Positions 1 through 13,800 of a stretch of DNA of 64,000 nucleotides are shown here, in pieces. The stretch is from NCBI GenBank assembly GCA_014529385.2, contig CM043958.1:86101525-86165524 (forward strand), written 5' to 3'. Origin of the DNA: Adiantum capillus-veneris (Eukaryota; Streptophyta; Polypodiopsida; Polypodiales; Pteridaceae). A program made the position numbers and the translations under genes. Below the pieces are notes generated by a model. The model was not told where the DNA came from, made no database searches, and saw nothing but the letters and a program-made list of their open reading frames with translations. Each line of letters opens with the position of its first letter. Positions within the stretch are counted from its first letter, which is position 1.

Positions 1-1015
1 TATGGCTTGCTCCATGCTTGTGTCTTTGGAAATTTTGGCATCCACTTCGACACGCGCGTCAAAACACTTGTATTTGGGAAGCCTGCTTCAAAATATTAAT
101 GGACGAGGTTTCTGTATTATATGTAAGTGGGGAGCTCAAAGAATTCAAAGTGTACAATTAGTGAGAAGCCCACTAAATTGAAGACGATTCTGTTGGTGGC
201 TATATATATATTTATTTACTTATTTTCTTTGTTCATCTGTCGAGTAAGTATTCTTGCCCCCTGAAAGAAAGAGGGAGAAAACACACAGCCCAAATCAAGC
301 CAATGTCTTAATGGTTATGTTTGTAGCTTTCTGAGTTCATCACTGGCCGAGCAGTAGCTGAGAGGGGTATGAATTACCCCTTACATGGGTGGACTTAAAT
401 GGTTCAATGGGTGGCCAAGGACTTTGGGGGAAAAGGCCAATAAAGTAAACATTAAAGGTGTGAAACCTGTGTGTGATTAGAAGCCGGCCAACATGCAGAG
501 ATGGAGAACGACGTGAGCGAGAGAGAGAAGCAAGCACAACGCCTTGTGTGCGCAGTTTCGGCCACTGCTACAGAAGGACTTTGTGTTCAACAATCTAGGG
601 CGACCTCATCCCAAGGCAACTGCGGTAGTTTTGGTGTAGGGCAATCCTTTCCTTCCTTTGCACAGGAGGTCCTTCCCACATGAATTTTTTGACATGCTCT
701 TCTTTACCTCCTTGATTGGCCACAAGCCGCTTCTCCCAAACTCTGCTCTCGAAACTGACCAAGATCTTCTTGGTCTCTTCGACCCCTACTCCTTTTCCTT
801 TAGCAAGCCATAATCCGCCTCCTCGAGCTCCATCAAAATTTGCTTATTTTTCTCGCTTCCTCAACGTAGCTTCACAAATCTATTGAACCCAACAATGATC
901 TTGAATTTAATGGTGTACATACCCGAGTTGCGACTGTCAATCGACAAATTTTTTGAACAATATTGACGATAAAGCTTTAACTTGCATGTCCTATACTCCC
1001 AATTCAGAAGATAGC
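1..1015. other. no recognisable gene
   Basis: AT-rich plant intergenic DNA. The short open frames here resemble no family I recognise and lack conserved motifs. Confidence 0.5.
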
Positions 1016-1018
1016 TTC

Positions 1019-1030
1019 GCTCTGATACCA
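1019..1030 (-). promoter_or_regulatory. Copia-type primer-binding-site-like motif
   Basis: Read on the minus strand this is TGGTATCAGAGC, the common initiator-tRNA-Met primer site of plant Copia elements. It suggests that a minus-strand retroelement once had its 5' LTR to the right (from about 1031). No pol sequence is recognisable to the left, so only this remnant can be supported. Confidence 0.4.
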
Positions 1031-1138
1031 CTAGTGGAGAGAACGGGGGAGACTGATTGCTTAAAACAATTCAACACATGCTCACAAACATCACCATCAA
1101 CCTGTCAACCTCTTTCCCCAATTTCCAAGCGCGCTCAT

Positions 1139-1139
<1 letters not shown>

Positions 1140-1188
<49 letters not shown>
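1140..1188. repeat. (CA)n microsatellite
   Basis: Perfect CA dinucleotide tract of about 49 bp. Confidence 0.97.
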
Positions 1189-1192
<4 letters not shown>

Positions 1193-1542
1193 ACTATGAC
1201 ACACACAGAGAGCATAGAATTGACATAGATAAGATTGTAAGAGAATTGTAAGAGATAGAGACTTGATTAGAGAGTACACAACAAATTAAGCATAGCATAA
1301 GAGTGTAGAGAAGAGAATTTGCAAGAGAAACGCCCAAATCTAGCCCCAAACTCCATGGCACCGATTACCTCCAAGAAACAATGTATTTCATGTCCATTGG
1401 TGATTATTTTTCACACCTTTGTATTTCTCCTATAAATGAAGCTTATAGTTGTATCATGAAATTTTTAGATTTTTGGATGAGAGGCTAAGTTATACTCATT
1501 TAATGTGTCTATTCTTTGTAGGAAACCATTTGTTGAAGCTAG

Positions 1543-3060
1543 AACACATGGTGCGAGGGAAGGAGTGAATGTATGTGGATGATCTAGAGCATGAAAAATT
1601 TGTGCCTCATCTCCAATGCAAGACTTGCAGCCATACATTTCATGGCAATGCAACTTGCATCAAGAAGTAGTTGTTTGGTACAAGCAATTGGAATGCGATG
1701 TATCACCCACGGACATATGGATATACTTTACAAAACTGATGCAAAGAAGTAGAAATAGCTAGGTCTATGCCTCTGAAGGCGTATGGGCATGAATGAAGCA
1801 GCCTTGAATCAAATTTTTGAGTAATGTGCACAAACTTAGAATGAAGGATACAACCAACAAACTTCAATGACATCACCTCAATCCATGCAGGATCTTTACT
1901 CTTTTGCCGGTGGTGATTGTTGAGGAGTGGATGGGAGCTCTCGTTTGTTTAGCATGGCCTCTATCCCACAAACTTTGCATGTAGCATTTGAAAGGTAGGG
2001 TATGCTAAATCCACATCTAAAGTGGACACAAGCTTTCATGGCACATGACTTTCAATGTCACAAAGACGCATTAATGTCCATAGACAAACAAACAGTTTGT
2101 CATGCCCGATTGCAATAAAATTTTGGTTGAATATGTGGACAAAGTTAAGATCCCAAACATAGGCTATATTGAAGAAAAGAATGCTCAACTTTGTCTCAAC
2201 CTTTGGTTGTTCCATAGTGCTCAATGGCTAGACAAGCTGCCAAAAAAATCCCTTGATCAATGTCATGGTAACTTTCCCCAAGGGTTCAATGTTTGTGGAG
2301 TCCATTGATACCTCTCTCAAAGAGAAGACTTCCAAAGACTTGACAAAGGTGTACGAGTGTGCCATCAACTGGCTTGGTGAGTCCAAAAATGTGATAGCTA
2401 CTATGATAGACAATGCCTCCAACTACAAGGGTACAGGAATAGGTGTCCAAGAAAAGGACCCTGAAATTTCTTGGGTGCCTTGTGCAATACACACATTTAA
2501 CTTACTATTAAAGGACATTGGGAAAATGTCATTTATTAAGCAGGTGATCCTATGTGCCAATTGCGTAGTAAAGTTTATAAGAGAGCAATGGTTTCTTTTG
2601 CCTTGTTTTGCTCCCCATCCACCAACAAGCTGTAGACCTGTGATGGGAGTCATGGATCAACAAGTATCCAAACTATCAAGCATCCACTCAAATCATTGGT
2701 GCAGTCCCCAATTTTTTGGCATGGTGTGGAAAAAGTTGTCAAGGTTAGCAAGCCCATGCGGAGCTTCTCCAAGTTGTCAACACTGACAAGTATGTGATTG
2801 GCAAGGTTTATTGGCGCACGTTGGAGGCAATAAAGAAAACTAAAGAGTTTAATCAATATATGGTGAGAGAGAAGATGTCACTAGTGTCTCCACCCATGGA
2901 ATCAAATGCTTACACCTCTGCATGGTGCACGTTAGCAAGCCCAATACAGAGCTTCTACAAGTTGTCAACACTGACAAGTATGTGATTGGCAAGGTTTATT
3001 GGCGCATGTTGGAGGCAATAAAGAAAACTAAAGAGTTTAATTAATATATGTCAAGAGAGA
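1543..3060 (+). pseudogene. hAT transposase (DUF659 type), 5' part, broken
   Basis: This is a decayed hAT-superfamily transposase that would have acted as a DDE cut-and-paste enzyme. Near 1600 the frame reads CKTCSHTFHGNATC, like a degenerate BED zinc finger. From about 2225 the core is clear: LINVMVTFPKGSMF, VESIDTSLKEKTS, IATMIDNASNYKG and WVPCAIHTFNLLLKDIGKM, in the order and spacing of the DUF659 domain, with the first two catalytic Asp candidates in SIDTS and MIDNAS. A frameshift separates the frame starting at 2102 from the main frame (2253-2786), and more stops follow. The 3' part contains a 187-bp tandem duplication and is cut at 3060 by the CACTA element; the remainder resumes at 17579. 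The family call is confident; the 5' boundary is approximate. Confidence 0.75.
2745..3060 (+). repeat. 187-bp tandem duplication in hAT remnant
   Basis: Copy 1 starts at 2745 and copy 2 at 2932; both begin ttagcaagccca and share the segment through aaagagtttaat. Copy 2 is interrupted at 3060 and continues at 17579. Copy 1 reads gagagaagatgtcac at 2869-2883, which is exactly the sequence expected at the insertion site before the CACTA element arrived. Confidence 0.85.
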
Positions 3061-3094
3061 CACAAGGAGCTTTTGACATGTTACCATATAGAAA
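3061..3094 (+). repeat. left terminal inverted repeat of CACTA element
   Basis: It begins CACAAGGAGCTTTTGACATG and is perfectly complementary to 17545-17578. It is preceded by target-site copy aga (3058-3060). Confidence 0.95.
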
Positions 3095-3239
3095 TTCGTT
3101 TTGGGTTCCATGTACTTCCTAGATCTAAGTAGGAAGTAAGGAGCCTTTTGCTAGATTGAACTAGAAAATTCATAAGTTACTATATGATAGGTCTATAATT
3201 GCTGGATGGAACTAGAAACTTTCAAGTACCTCTAGATTT

Positions 3240-3465
3240 CCTATATAGTACTAAGTGGAGTTGCTACATAGAAGTAGTAAATCCTTGGTCTAATGCAATT
3301 ACTATATAGCAACTATGTTGAGTTGCTAGTTGGAAGTAGTAAAACCCAATTCCACACAATTACTATATAGTAACTATGTTTACTTGCTAGTTAGAAGTAG
3401 CAAATCCTAAATTCAATGCAATTACTATATAGTAATTATGTAGTCACTAGTTACAAGTAACAAAT
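3240..3465 (+). repeat. left subterminal repeats of CACTA element
   Basis: About four imperfect units of roughly 60 bp combine an attactatatagtaactatg block with a tgctagttggaagtagtaaa block (near 3249, 3325, 3384 and 3443). Subterminal arrays of this sort are the binding sites of the TnpA-type protein in EnSpm elements (family knowledge). That they are bound here is inference. Confidence 0.75.
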
Positions 3466-3479
3466 TCTAGCTGGTCCAA

Positions 3480-5180
<1,701 letters not shown>

Positions 5181-5444
5181 GTGATCAATCACCATACTTT
5201 AGCGAATTGGATAATTCCAAGACATGCCAGATTGATATCCAAACATTCAAAATGAGATGAATATCAACTGTAATTTTTTGACCACAGAAGTACAGATACA
5301 AAATGGGAATTACACCATGCAGACACTGGAGGAAGATATCATGTATGCAATAGCATTGTCACACTCCGTTGCCTGCACTCATTAAATGCAAAGTTTGTTA
5401 GTCATCTCAAAGCCATAAAACACCTACGAATTCTTCTGCAGATT

Positions 5445-6112
5445 AGGTCCATCAATGTAGCTGTCAAGCTTTCTCACCACGCAAATGTGGCCGCAATCTA
5501 CAAGCTGCACAAAGAGGGTATAGGATGGTAGTTTCCCAATTTATTGGCTTGTGAACATCTCAGGAGTGTTTGGGTCACATATCCGACACTTCGCGGGGCA
5601 CGGCTCACCACACATCTCAATACAAGGATGACCACATTTTAGAGCTTTGCCACAAGGTGTGTCACATCGAGACCTTGTGCATATAGAACTGCAAGGAAGA
5701 CTACAAGAATAGTGTTCACACATCCAGGACATGGCAGTAAGCATGGGACACAAGGTTTCTCACAAGTATGGGCACAACGCTCATGCACACAACAATTAAG
5801 GCATGGTTTCTTGAGGCCACAGGGCTTGCATGGTGCACCACATGGCAACTTGCATATGTGGAAACAGGGCAAGGGAATTGCACATGGGTGGTTGCAAATG
5901 CTCACACGCTGCTCAACTTGGCACCTTGCACACGTACTACTGCAGCTTTGTCCACAAGGCAGCTAATGAGAGCAAGGGTAGGAGCAAGACTGCCACAATC
6001 CTGAGGTTAGTCGATGGCATTGTATAATAGCTTTATGGCCACAGAGCAAGTTCACATCGACCATCGAACGACATTGTATTGAGGAGATATGTTCCGCTAG
6101 ACTGCATACCAC
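5445..6112 (-). pseudogene. NF-X1-type zinc-finger (ZNFX1-like) gene fragment
   Basis: The minus strand encodes a run of Cys/His-rich NF-X1 zinc fingers: LLCGHKAIIQCH, CNHPCAIPLPC, CKLPCGAPCKPCG, KKPCLNCCVHERC, CEKPCVPCLLPCPGC, then in another frame CEHYSCSLPCSSICT, CGKALKCGHPC and CGEPCPAKC. After a stop the same frame continues with FVQLVDCGHICVVRKLDSYID, which resembles the stretch following the fingers in ZNFX1-type helicases. One frameshift near 5720 and several stops make it non-functional, and the helicase part is absent. It lies antisense inside the CACTA element, so it looks like a host gene piece picked up by, or inserted into, the transposon. The domain call is firm; the parent gene is inferred from finger order. 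Confidence 0.8.
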
Positions 6113-6194
6113 CACCTGAATGTACCTTTGCATTGCAACTCATAATTTTTCTGTTACTGCATTTTGCTTCTGCGACATGACCGCAAGCTATCTG

Positions 6195-6340
<146 letters not shown>

Positions 6341-6799
6341 GGCTTGAGCCGTTGCAACCCTAGCTCTTCATCGCCCTATCCCTGCACGGCCCTATCCCTG
6401 CATAACAAAAATACATATAGCCTATGCTCAAAACGAGCCATGGGTGCACCAAGATCCAAGCAGAGCATACCAGTAACAATCCATACATTGGGGGCTTTTT
6501 ACAAGGCAAATAAGTGGTCAAGAGTGTATCGAGTATATCCAATGTGGTTCCACATGAAGTGTCTCATGAGGTTAGTTTAGAATTTCTCAAGTACGGAAAT
6601 GGTGGCTTGGTTAGATCACTTAGGGTGGCTAAGCTTTCTCTAAAGTTTGGTGCATTTTTTACTTAGTTTATTTTGGAGTTTGGTCATAAGACAGTGTAGA
6701 GTGTACCATAGGAGGACTTATCACGAGTGGATTGGGATAAAGTGACTCAACGAGGGCACCTTTAATGTTTTGGAAGATGTTTCAAGTAGGGAGTAAGGG

Positions 6800-6970
6800 T
6801 TGGAGTGCATGTTGTGCTATATATCGTATCTCTATATATAGCCCCCTGCTCCCCTCTATATAAACTCATCTCGTGTGACCACTTAACACACCTTTACGGT
6901 TTGCAAATGTGGTGTCGTCCCTCTCTCCTCTCTCTTGTGCGTGGTGGTTCAACATGGTATCAGAGCCTCA
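6800..6970 (+). mobile_element. Copia 5' LTR 3' end with TATA box and primer site
   Basis: A TATA-like TATATAAAC at 6857-6865 lies about 100 bp before ...gttcaaca (6954). It is followed immediately by TGGTATCAGAGCC at 6955-6967, the standard tRNA-Met primer site of plant Copia elements. This fixes the LTR end at 6954; the LTR start could not be located. Downstream (to about 7260) are only degenerate gag-like frames, so this is a truncated element nested inside the CACTA transposon. Confidence 0.65.
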
Positions 6971-6999
6971 CGAAGATAAGCGAGGAGTTTTGCAGTACC

Positions 7000-8560
7000 G
7001 AGAGCTCTGCATGATAATGATATCATGGAATTGAAACATCACGAAAGATTACGGAGATGTCTGTAATACTATCATGGCGTAATGAGTCTGCCTGTAGTGT
7101 GACACAACTTCATGAGGAGCATGGTTCAATCACGTAACCATGAGAGATTATTTTGTGCCAAGATCCATGACTCATGATGAAATTCTACAGCTCAAGTTCC
7201 CTTAGATTGATGCCCTTTTGAAGAGCTAGGATCTCCTTGACAAACTATATCATTGTGAGTTCTTTTTCTCATCTCAACATCTTCCATTGCCACATGTCTT
7301 CAAGATGCAAGCATAGGTGGTGATTGCTCACTTTGCACCTTTTGAAAACAACTCAAAGCTTCTTGGCCCTACCACATTTGTCATACATATCGACCAAGGT
7401 AGTGCTAAGGGTAATGTTGTTTTTCAACAGTCAGGTTGGCAATATCATCGTGAGCTCTTTCACTACAATTCATTACTATTGTAATCATGTCTACTACAAT
7501 CTCCATCATCATCACTTCATTGACTTTTGTTGTATCTCGACTGCGGTATTCACTTCTCTAATCATGTGTATCGTCACTGCTACTTATGTCGTCACTGTTG
7601 CTTATGTGTTGCTCCTCTTCTTTCAATTTAGCCTTGTGCTCAAGATCTTTTTGGAGATCTTGCTTTTACACTATATTTCTCTAAATTTGTATCTCAAATT
7701 TTAAGCTTTGTAGGTAAGGGGTATGTCTGTGTAGAACTGCAAGAATCTCTGCGGCCAGAAATCTCTAAGGCTATGCAATCTACCAAGAAACAGAGAATCA
7801 AAGCAGGGTTTGCCAAACGGTTTGGAATAGGATTACCATAACGAATGGCCTTCGTGTTGCAATTACATATCGTATGTTGCTTTTGCCTCATTGACCTCTA
7901 AAGTACGCATGGATTGGCTAGGAGTTGCTGGCAAAGCCATTAGTCTTGCACTGTCTAATACTGATGCGGTCTCCACTTGCTTCCCAAGCTCATTTGGGTG
8001 CTGCCAATTTTGAGTACAAGCAAGGTAAACAACTCGATCAACATGCCAAAGTCTTGTATGTCAAGTAATGCACAAGACTCCCGTTAATGTCTAGGTTAAT
8101 TTCTAGGTAATGCACGATCAGGGCACTCGATGGGTGAGTGAGGTGTAAGGGGAGCGACGATGGCAGATGGCAAGATTTCCGTGGTTGAAAAGGAAAAGGG
8201 GTGGCAAGAGCGTAAGCTGCAGCTGTGCATATATATATATTTTAATAATGTTGTAGTTTGTAGCAGCCTTGGAGCATAGCCCATGTGTTTCGACTCTTCT
8301 CTCTTGAGCACCCTGCAGGGGTTCGAATTCCATTCACTGGCTCTTTTACTAACAAAACCAACACCTTTGAAGTAAGTTTGTTGCAGGGATCTTGCGAGAT
8401 TCGTGTCTAATTCAATATAGAACCTACCAGTCTTCCAAGTTGACATTCTGTAATGCCAGTATGAGTAACCCAATTGGACGGTTTTAGGTTGATTGCTTTG
8501 GGCCCACTAAAATTAAAGGTGTACCTACCTCTATCCTATCGCCTGAAATTAACCAAGCGG
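7000..8560. other. decayed sequence, possibly gag remnant
   Basis: Short frames with many stops downstream of the Copia primer site. Nothing beyond possible gag debris near 7140-7260 can be supported. The open frame at 7324-7704 is low-complexity and hydrophobic without motifs. Confidence 0.35.
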
Positions 8561-9050
8561 TATGGCGCATGGGCAGGAACCCAGCTCAACGCGAGCCAAA
8601 AGGAGAAAGCCTGCATCGCACCGCCCTAGCTCGCAAGCTCTGCACAGTTTAGCATTAAGCTTCTAGCTGGAGATATACTCACGCGCGCATACACAGCTAC
8701 TGCTGCTCCTCTACATACACGCAGGAGCGGCGCTCTACTCGCGGTGCCGGTCGTGCTGCTCTTTCGCTACAGACGCGCGCGACTGCAGATCAAGGTGCTG
8801 CTCTAATTATAAAGAGCTTCTAATTTCGATCTATGATTATGTTTCTGATCGCCTCACACAATCCCCTCACTCAGATCATGATCTGGGCTGCTTACCGATC
8901 AAGTCTCCTATGATTGATGCAGATCCTTCCTTACCCACAGCTTTGCAACTCTCAAAAAGTGGAGTGCGGTTTCGACCCTGCGACATCCGTTTCGATGAAG
9001 AAGATGATGTGCTCCTCTTGCCAAGAATCACAGTGAGTGACACCACGTCT

Positions 9051-9176
9051 AATTATATAGAATTAAGGTACTTCTCAATTCTACAGACGTCGCCCCGGCC
9101 CAATTATATTGCGTCTCAGCTCAATTATATAGAATTAAGGTACTTCTCAATTCTACAGACGTCGCCCCGGCCCAAT
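9051..9176 (+). repeat. 72-bp tandem duplication
   Basis: The block beginning aattatatagaattaaggt and ending cgccccggcccaatt occurs at 9051 and again at 9123 without visible differences over about 50 bp, which suggests a recent duplication. Confidence 0.9.
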
Positions 9177-9589
9177 TTAGTGGCTAGGGTTGGCGATACC
9201 CACGAGCCTCGATCAGCGCCGTCTTTGAATTCCCGCTGCTTCAGCTTCGACTTAGCTCTACTTATACAGACCGCGTCGGCTGGTGCGTGCTGAATAATAT
9301 TCCTTCTCAACGAATTCGGGACTGCTAGCTCCACAGCAGACGACAACTCAATATCCAAGTAAGCTTTGGTAATTAAATCGTTGATAGCTTTAATTTAACA
9401 CAGCTATTTAATAGTTAAATTAAAGTACAGTAGCCTGTTCAGGAAAAATCATTTTTCGAAACATACAAAACTCCTTTCCTTGAGTAGGAAATTTTAAAAA
9501 ATTAGGATATTTTTCGGGTTTTTACACTGTTTTTTTCTATTTTGCAGTGGAATTTCTCCTTATCCTCTTGCCCTCAACCAACATTTTTG

Positions 9590-9729
9590 AAACTAGAAAT
9601 GGCATAAAAGATATTAAGTTGAGACACATTTTTCCTAAACACTGATTCAACACGTTGAAAACATGGTGATATTTTTAATTGAGCAATCTCGAAAAAACTA
9701 GATTTATTGAAATATATTTTATGATATGC

Positions 9730-9778
<49 letters not shown>

Positions 9779-9948
9779 GCTTGCCAAAACCTTTTCTTTA
9801 ACCATAGAAAATAAGCACAAGACTCCCGTTAATTTCTAGGTTAAATTTGAAACTAGAAATGGCACGATATTAAGTTGAGACACATTTTTCCTAAACATGG
9901 TGATATTGTTTATTGAGCAAAGCTCATGAAATATATTTTATGATATGC

Positions 9949-10011
<63 letters not shown>

Positions 10012-10079
10012 GCTTGCCAAAACATTTTTCTTAACCATAGAAAATAAGGACAACACTCCTGTTTGTAGGTTAAATTTGA
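9590..10079 (+). repeat. tandem duplication (~250 bp) with embedded (GA)n tracts
   Basis: Two adjacent copies start at gaaactagaaatggca (about 9590 and 9849). Each contains atattaagttgagacacatt, a (GA)n tract (9733-9775 and 9952-10008) and gagtaggcttgccaaaac. Copy 2 lacks about 25 bp present in copy 1. A third GA tract lies just downstream at 10179-10233. Confidence 0.88.
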
Positions 10080-10177
10080 AGCCTTTGTCGGCAACTACGC
10101 TAAAATGTCTTATATTTGTTGAATAATTAGGGTAAAAAAGAGATCTAATTATTGGGTGCGTAGACTTGATGTGTATT

Positions 10178-10178
<1 letters not shown>

Positions 10179-10233
<55 letters not shown>
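10179..10233. repeat. (GA)n microsatellite
   Basis: Perfect tract of about 55 bp ending some 55 bp before the ATG at 10289. GA tracts in plant 5' regions can bind GAGA-type factors; any such role here is speculative. Confidence 0.95.
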
Positions 10234-10239
<6 letters not shown>

Positions 10240-10288
10240 AATAATTACCACTTCAAACTTATTAGGTATTTGTAATCACATTGTCGTT

Positions 10289-10708
10289 ATGGAAAAAGAT
10301 CAAGAATTGCCTTGGAATGTTATGAAAGCAAGCGCTTATAAGGTTCGCTTTGACCTCGTGAAAAGCGTTGTTGATGGCTTGAAGGAAAACGGAGTCAACA
10401 TAGATCATTGGCCAGAGACCTTCTATTATTTATTTGGCAAAGATGGGCCTCCCACATGTGTAGTAACCATCTTTATAGACGATTCTATAGGGTGGCATGT
10501 AAAATTGGGTGTGCTATCATTGAAAGCATGTCTTGGGCTTGTATCTGGTTACAAAATCTCTACCCTAGGATTCCAAAGTATGCCTATTGATGTAATTCAC
10601 TCTAGGCTAAAGCTTTTACTAAGCCTCATACCCAACAAGAAAATTTGGAGTTGTGTTCTTCCTCCATTGGTTGTAGAAGATGCTCTAGGCTATGATTATA
10701 ATTTGTGA
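10289..10708 (+). CDS. hypothetical protein of CACTA element
   Basis: Open frame of 139 codons from ATG (MEKDQELPWNVMKAS) to a stop at 10706-10708. It has no motif I recognise. It has mixed composition, including KVRFDLVKSVVDGLKENGVN and a hydrophobic stretch around residues 75-95. It sits between three GA tracts and the transposase gene on the same strand, 148 bp before the transposase ATG, so it may be an element-encoded accessory protein or an upstream exon. No splice link to 10857 is obvious. Function unknown. Confidence 0.4.
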   Translation: MEKDQELPWNVMKASAYKVRFDLVKSVVDGLKENGVNIDHWPETFYYLFGKDGPPTCVVTIFIDDSIGWHVKLGVLSLKACLGLVSGYKISTLGFQSMPIDVIHSRLKLLLSLIPNKKIWSCVLPPLVVEDALGYDYNL

Positions 10709-10856
10709 TTAAGAAAGTTCTTATTTAAAGTGTGTCATCTTCTTTCATTAAAAAAATATCAGAACTTCTATTCTTGCTTTGTTTTCTTTCTTAATGATGA
10801 TCTCAAATCTGTATTGACGTAAGAATTCTTTCTGAAATATAGAGTGTTTATTAGTC

Positions 10857-13800
10857 ATGAGTCAAAGTCTATCTTGGAAGTGCTCGTGCGATTACCTTTG
10901 CAAACACTTATCAAATGGGTGTGCTTTTGTAACAAAGAGGACTTTCTATCATCACCGTCAACAAGATGCACTGGGAAAAGTCCACCCATCAGTAAGTAAA
11001 AGGAGAAGGGTGCAGCTAGAGTCAGACTGCCCTTCCACGTCAGCTCTGGTTACACCTCTATGTACACCTACAACTATGTCAACTCTTCTTGAACCCCAAG
11101 TTTCTCCCTCTATTGGTCCAATTAATAGAGTGGAAAGGGTTAGTAAGGGTGAAAGACACACTATTTGCCGTTGCTCACTGTATTGCGGAGGCGGTCGACA
11201 AGTTCATGCTTCGACCTATTATCGTCATCAAGATCTCTTAAAAAAATATGATAGCTTAAAAAATAAGTTTGGCTTAGCTGAACATGGGCTATCAAGCGAG
11301 AACTTCGCCTACGATCGTGTGCAAGACTCAAGTGACCGTGAACACATGTCATTTGAGGCAGAAGTGGATGATCAAAGCCAAAATGAGGCTCCCATGGACA
11401 CCAATGATGTTCTAGAAGATAATTTCTCTATTTTGTATATGGAGCTCATTGAGAGAGTAGTGGAACTACAATCTCTATGGGATGAACATCGATTACCAAT
11501 AGGTGTACAAGATAAAATGCTTCGCTTGATGTTCGGCGATTTTGGGGGATCAAGGGTCAGTTGTCCAAGCGCCAAGCAAAGTTTAGCGAGACTGCTAATT
11601 CAGCTCCCATCTACATGGGAAGGAGACCTTGGTGGTATTAGAGTCCCTGCATGTTGGGACCAGCTACAGACAATGCTGAAAGGGCTCGGAATGATTTCTG
11701 CCCAACGTTATCGTGTCTGCACAGGATATCAAGGGGCAAGGCATCCGCCACAACTCCTTCAACCAAGTTCGGAAGATAATTTTATTGGAGAAATTCCAAA
11801 GTGTTTATGCTCTAGAGAACCTCGCTCTAAAAAGCTAAAGCGAGATTGCCTTCAGTGTTGTGAAAAATGCCCAGTTTGTGAAAAGCCAAGGAAGTGTATG
11901 CTATCTTTCGACTATATACCAATTGGACCTCAATTAAAGCTTTTGACTAAATGCAATACATTTTGTCATGAGATGTTGAATGTATGGCGCCATAAGCAAG
12001 AATGGCTTCCTAAAATTGTAAACGATGCACAAAGAAGGATCGTTGATTTCTGGAATGGAACGAAGTTCCAAGAAGTAAAAGATTTCTGGGATCCAATGGT
12101 TTTATATGAGCTACCAGTGGTTTGCTCTAATCCAGTGTGCAAAAAGATCTACACCACTTTTCCAAGCTCTAAGCGACATGAAGCCTTGCAAAGAGGATGG
12201 GATGCAGATAAAGGAGCTTATCAATTCACGTGTCTCGAATGCTTGGAAGATATTCAATGCAACAAGAAATTTCAAAGGGTTAGTTATCCATGTATAATTT
12301 TTGTGACATTATTTCACTCATCTTTAATGCTAATATGTGTGATGGTGTGGTCAGGGTGATCCCCGTAATGTAGCATTGTTGCTTCATTGGGACGGTTTTC
12401 AGACGTCCCGGACGACTCAAAAAAGTTGTGGTGCTGTGGAGATTTTGTTGCTTAATGCAGGTCCCAACTCCTCCATAGAGGTCTTGCCAGTATTGTTTAT
12501 CCCACAAAGTTGTAAAAAGAGTATAAAGAGCTCTGGCGATGTTTTTGCAACATGCTTAACTCCTTTAGTGGATGAGCTAGAGAAGTTATATCTTCATGGA
12601 GTGGATGTGATATATGAGTATCCAGTAGAAAAAGTTTTTGAGGATCCTGAAGGTTATTCAAAGTTGTGCACGATACGCGCCATGGTGATGATGGTTACTG
12701 GAGACCACCCTGCACAGTGCAAGATAGGCATGTTTAAAAATGGAGGAAGTGACTTTTGCAGGCGTAACAAGGCACAAGCAACTCTAGTGAAAGATGGTAC
12801 AAAACTGGATGGTCGATATGTTTATAATGAAAATCGCTATCAAAGTAGATTTCCACCGCCACATAGAACAGTTGGTGAGATGAAAGCTGCTTTGGAGGAA
12901 GCCAGGCGATGCTGTACACAAGTTGAAAAGGAAGCAGCCTTGAAAAAAGCAGGTCTCTCAGGGGTCTCCATCCTGTGGAGACTTACGGACTTATATGGTT
13001 TTGATGTATCCCTTGACTGCGTGTACGATGTGATGCACACAATGTCATTAAATATATTTAAGAAGTATATTTCACATCTAATTCAGAAGGCCGATGCTTC
13101 TCAAAAGAAGGAGATAGATGCAGCTGTGAGAGAACTCACCAAGGTGATGCCTAGCTCAATTCGATATGGACGGTGGCCAAATGCTCCAAGTGTCGATTGT
13201 GACTCTTTTAAGGCTGAGGAGAATCAAAAATTTATTCAGTGGTGTCTTCCTTATATTCTAAGGACAGTCAATGGGATAGATGAACAGATGCAAGTTCTGG
13301 GCTATTTATTGATTGATATAGCTCATAGTTTCTACAATTACTCTAGAGATCATGGCTGGTCCATTGTTGATATTCAAGTGGTAAAATCACTTCTACAATC
13401 TTGGAGAATTCAAACAGAAGAATACTTCGGAGCAAATTCTTCTCCCTTGGAACATGTTGCTGGAAGTGGTGAGCTTCTTGATGATGTGATACGTCATGGT
13501 CTACATGATCGGTACTGGTGTTATATCTTTGAGCGTCTTGTAAAGATATACAGCACCATCAAGACAAATAATATGCAGGATGAAGCATCATTTGTCCAAT
13601 ATTATTTGAGGAAGTTCTTTACTAGAGTTTTTCAGATTGTGCAATCAGACAGTGATGGGCTTCTTCCGGAACAAAGATTCTTAAGATCTTTGCATGCCTC
13701 TATGGGTGGCACTTTCAGTAACTCCGTTATAGAAGACTACTCAGAGGAGTGTCCACTGCAACATATGGATGGTTTAGCAATTGTTTCGTCTATTGGTGCA

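Noticed and set aside
5712-6027. Plus-strand frames across the NF-X1 region
   Set aside because: Shadows of the minus-strand zinc-finger sequence; no motif of their own.
6955-6970. tRNA gene suggested by tRNA-Met-like sequence
   Set aside because: Only the 3'-end complement used as primer site is present; no cloverleaf can be formed.
7324-7704. 126-aa hydrophobic plus-strand frame
   Set aside because: Low-complexity Leu/Ser/Thr/Tyr composition with His runs from cat repeats; no homologous pattern or gene context.
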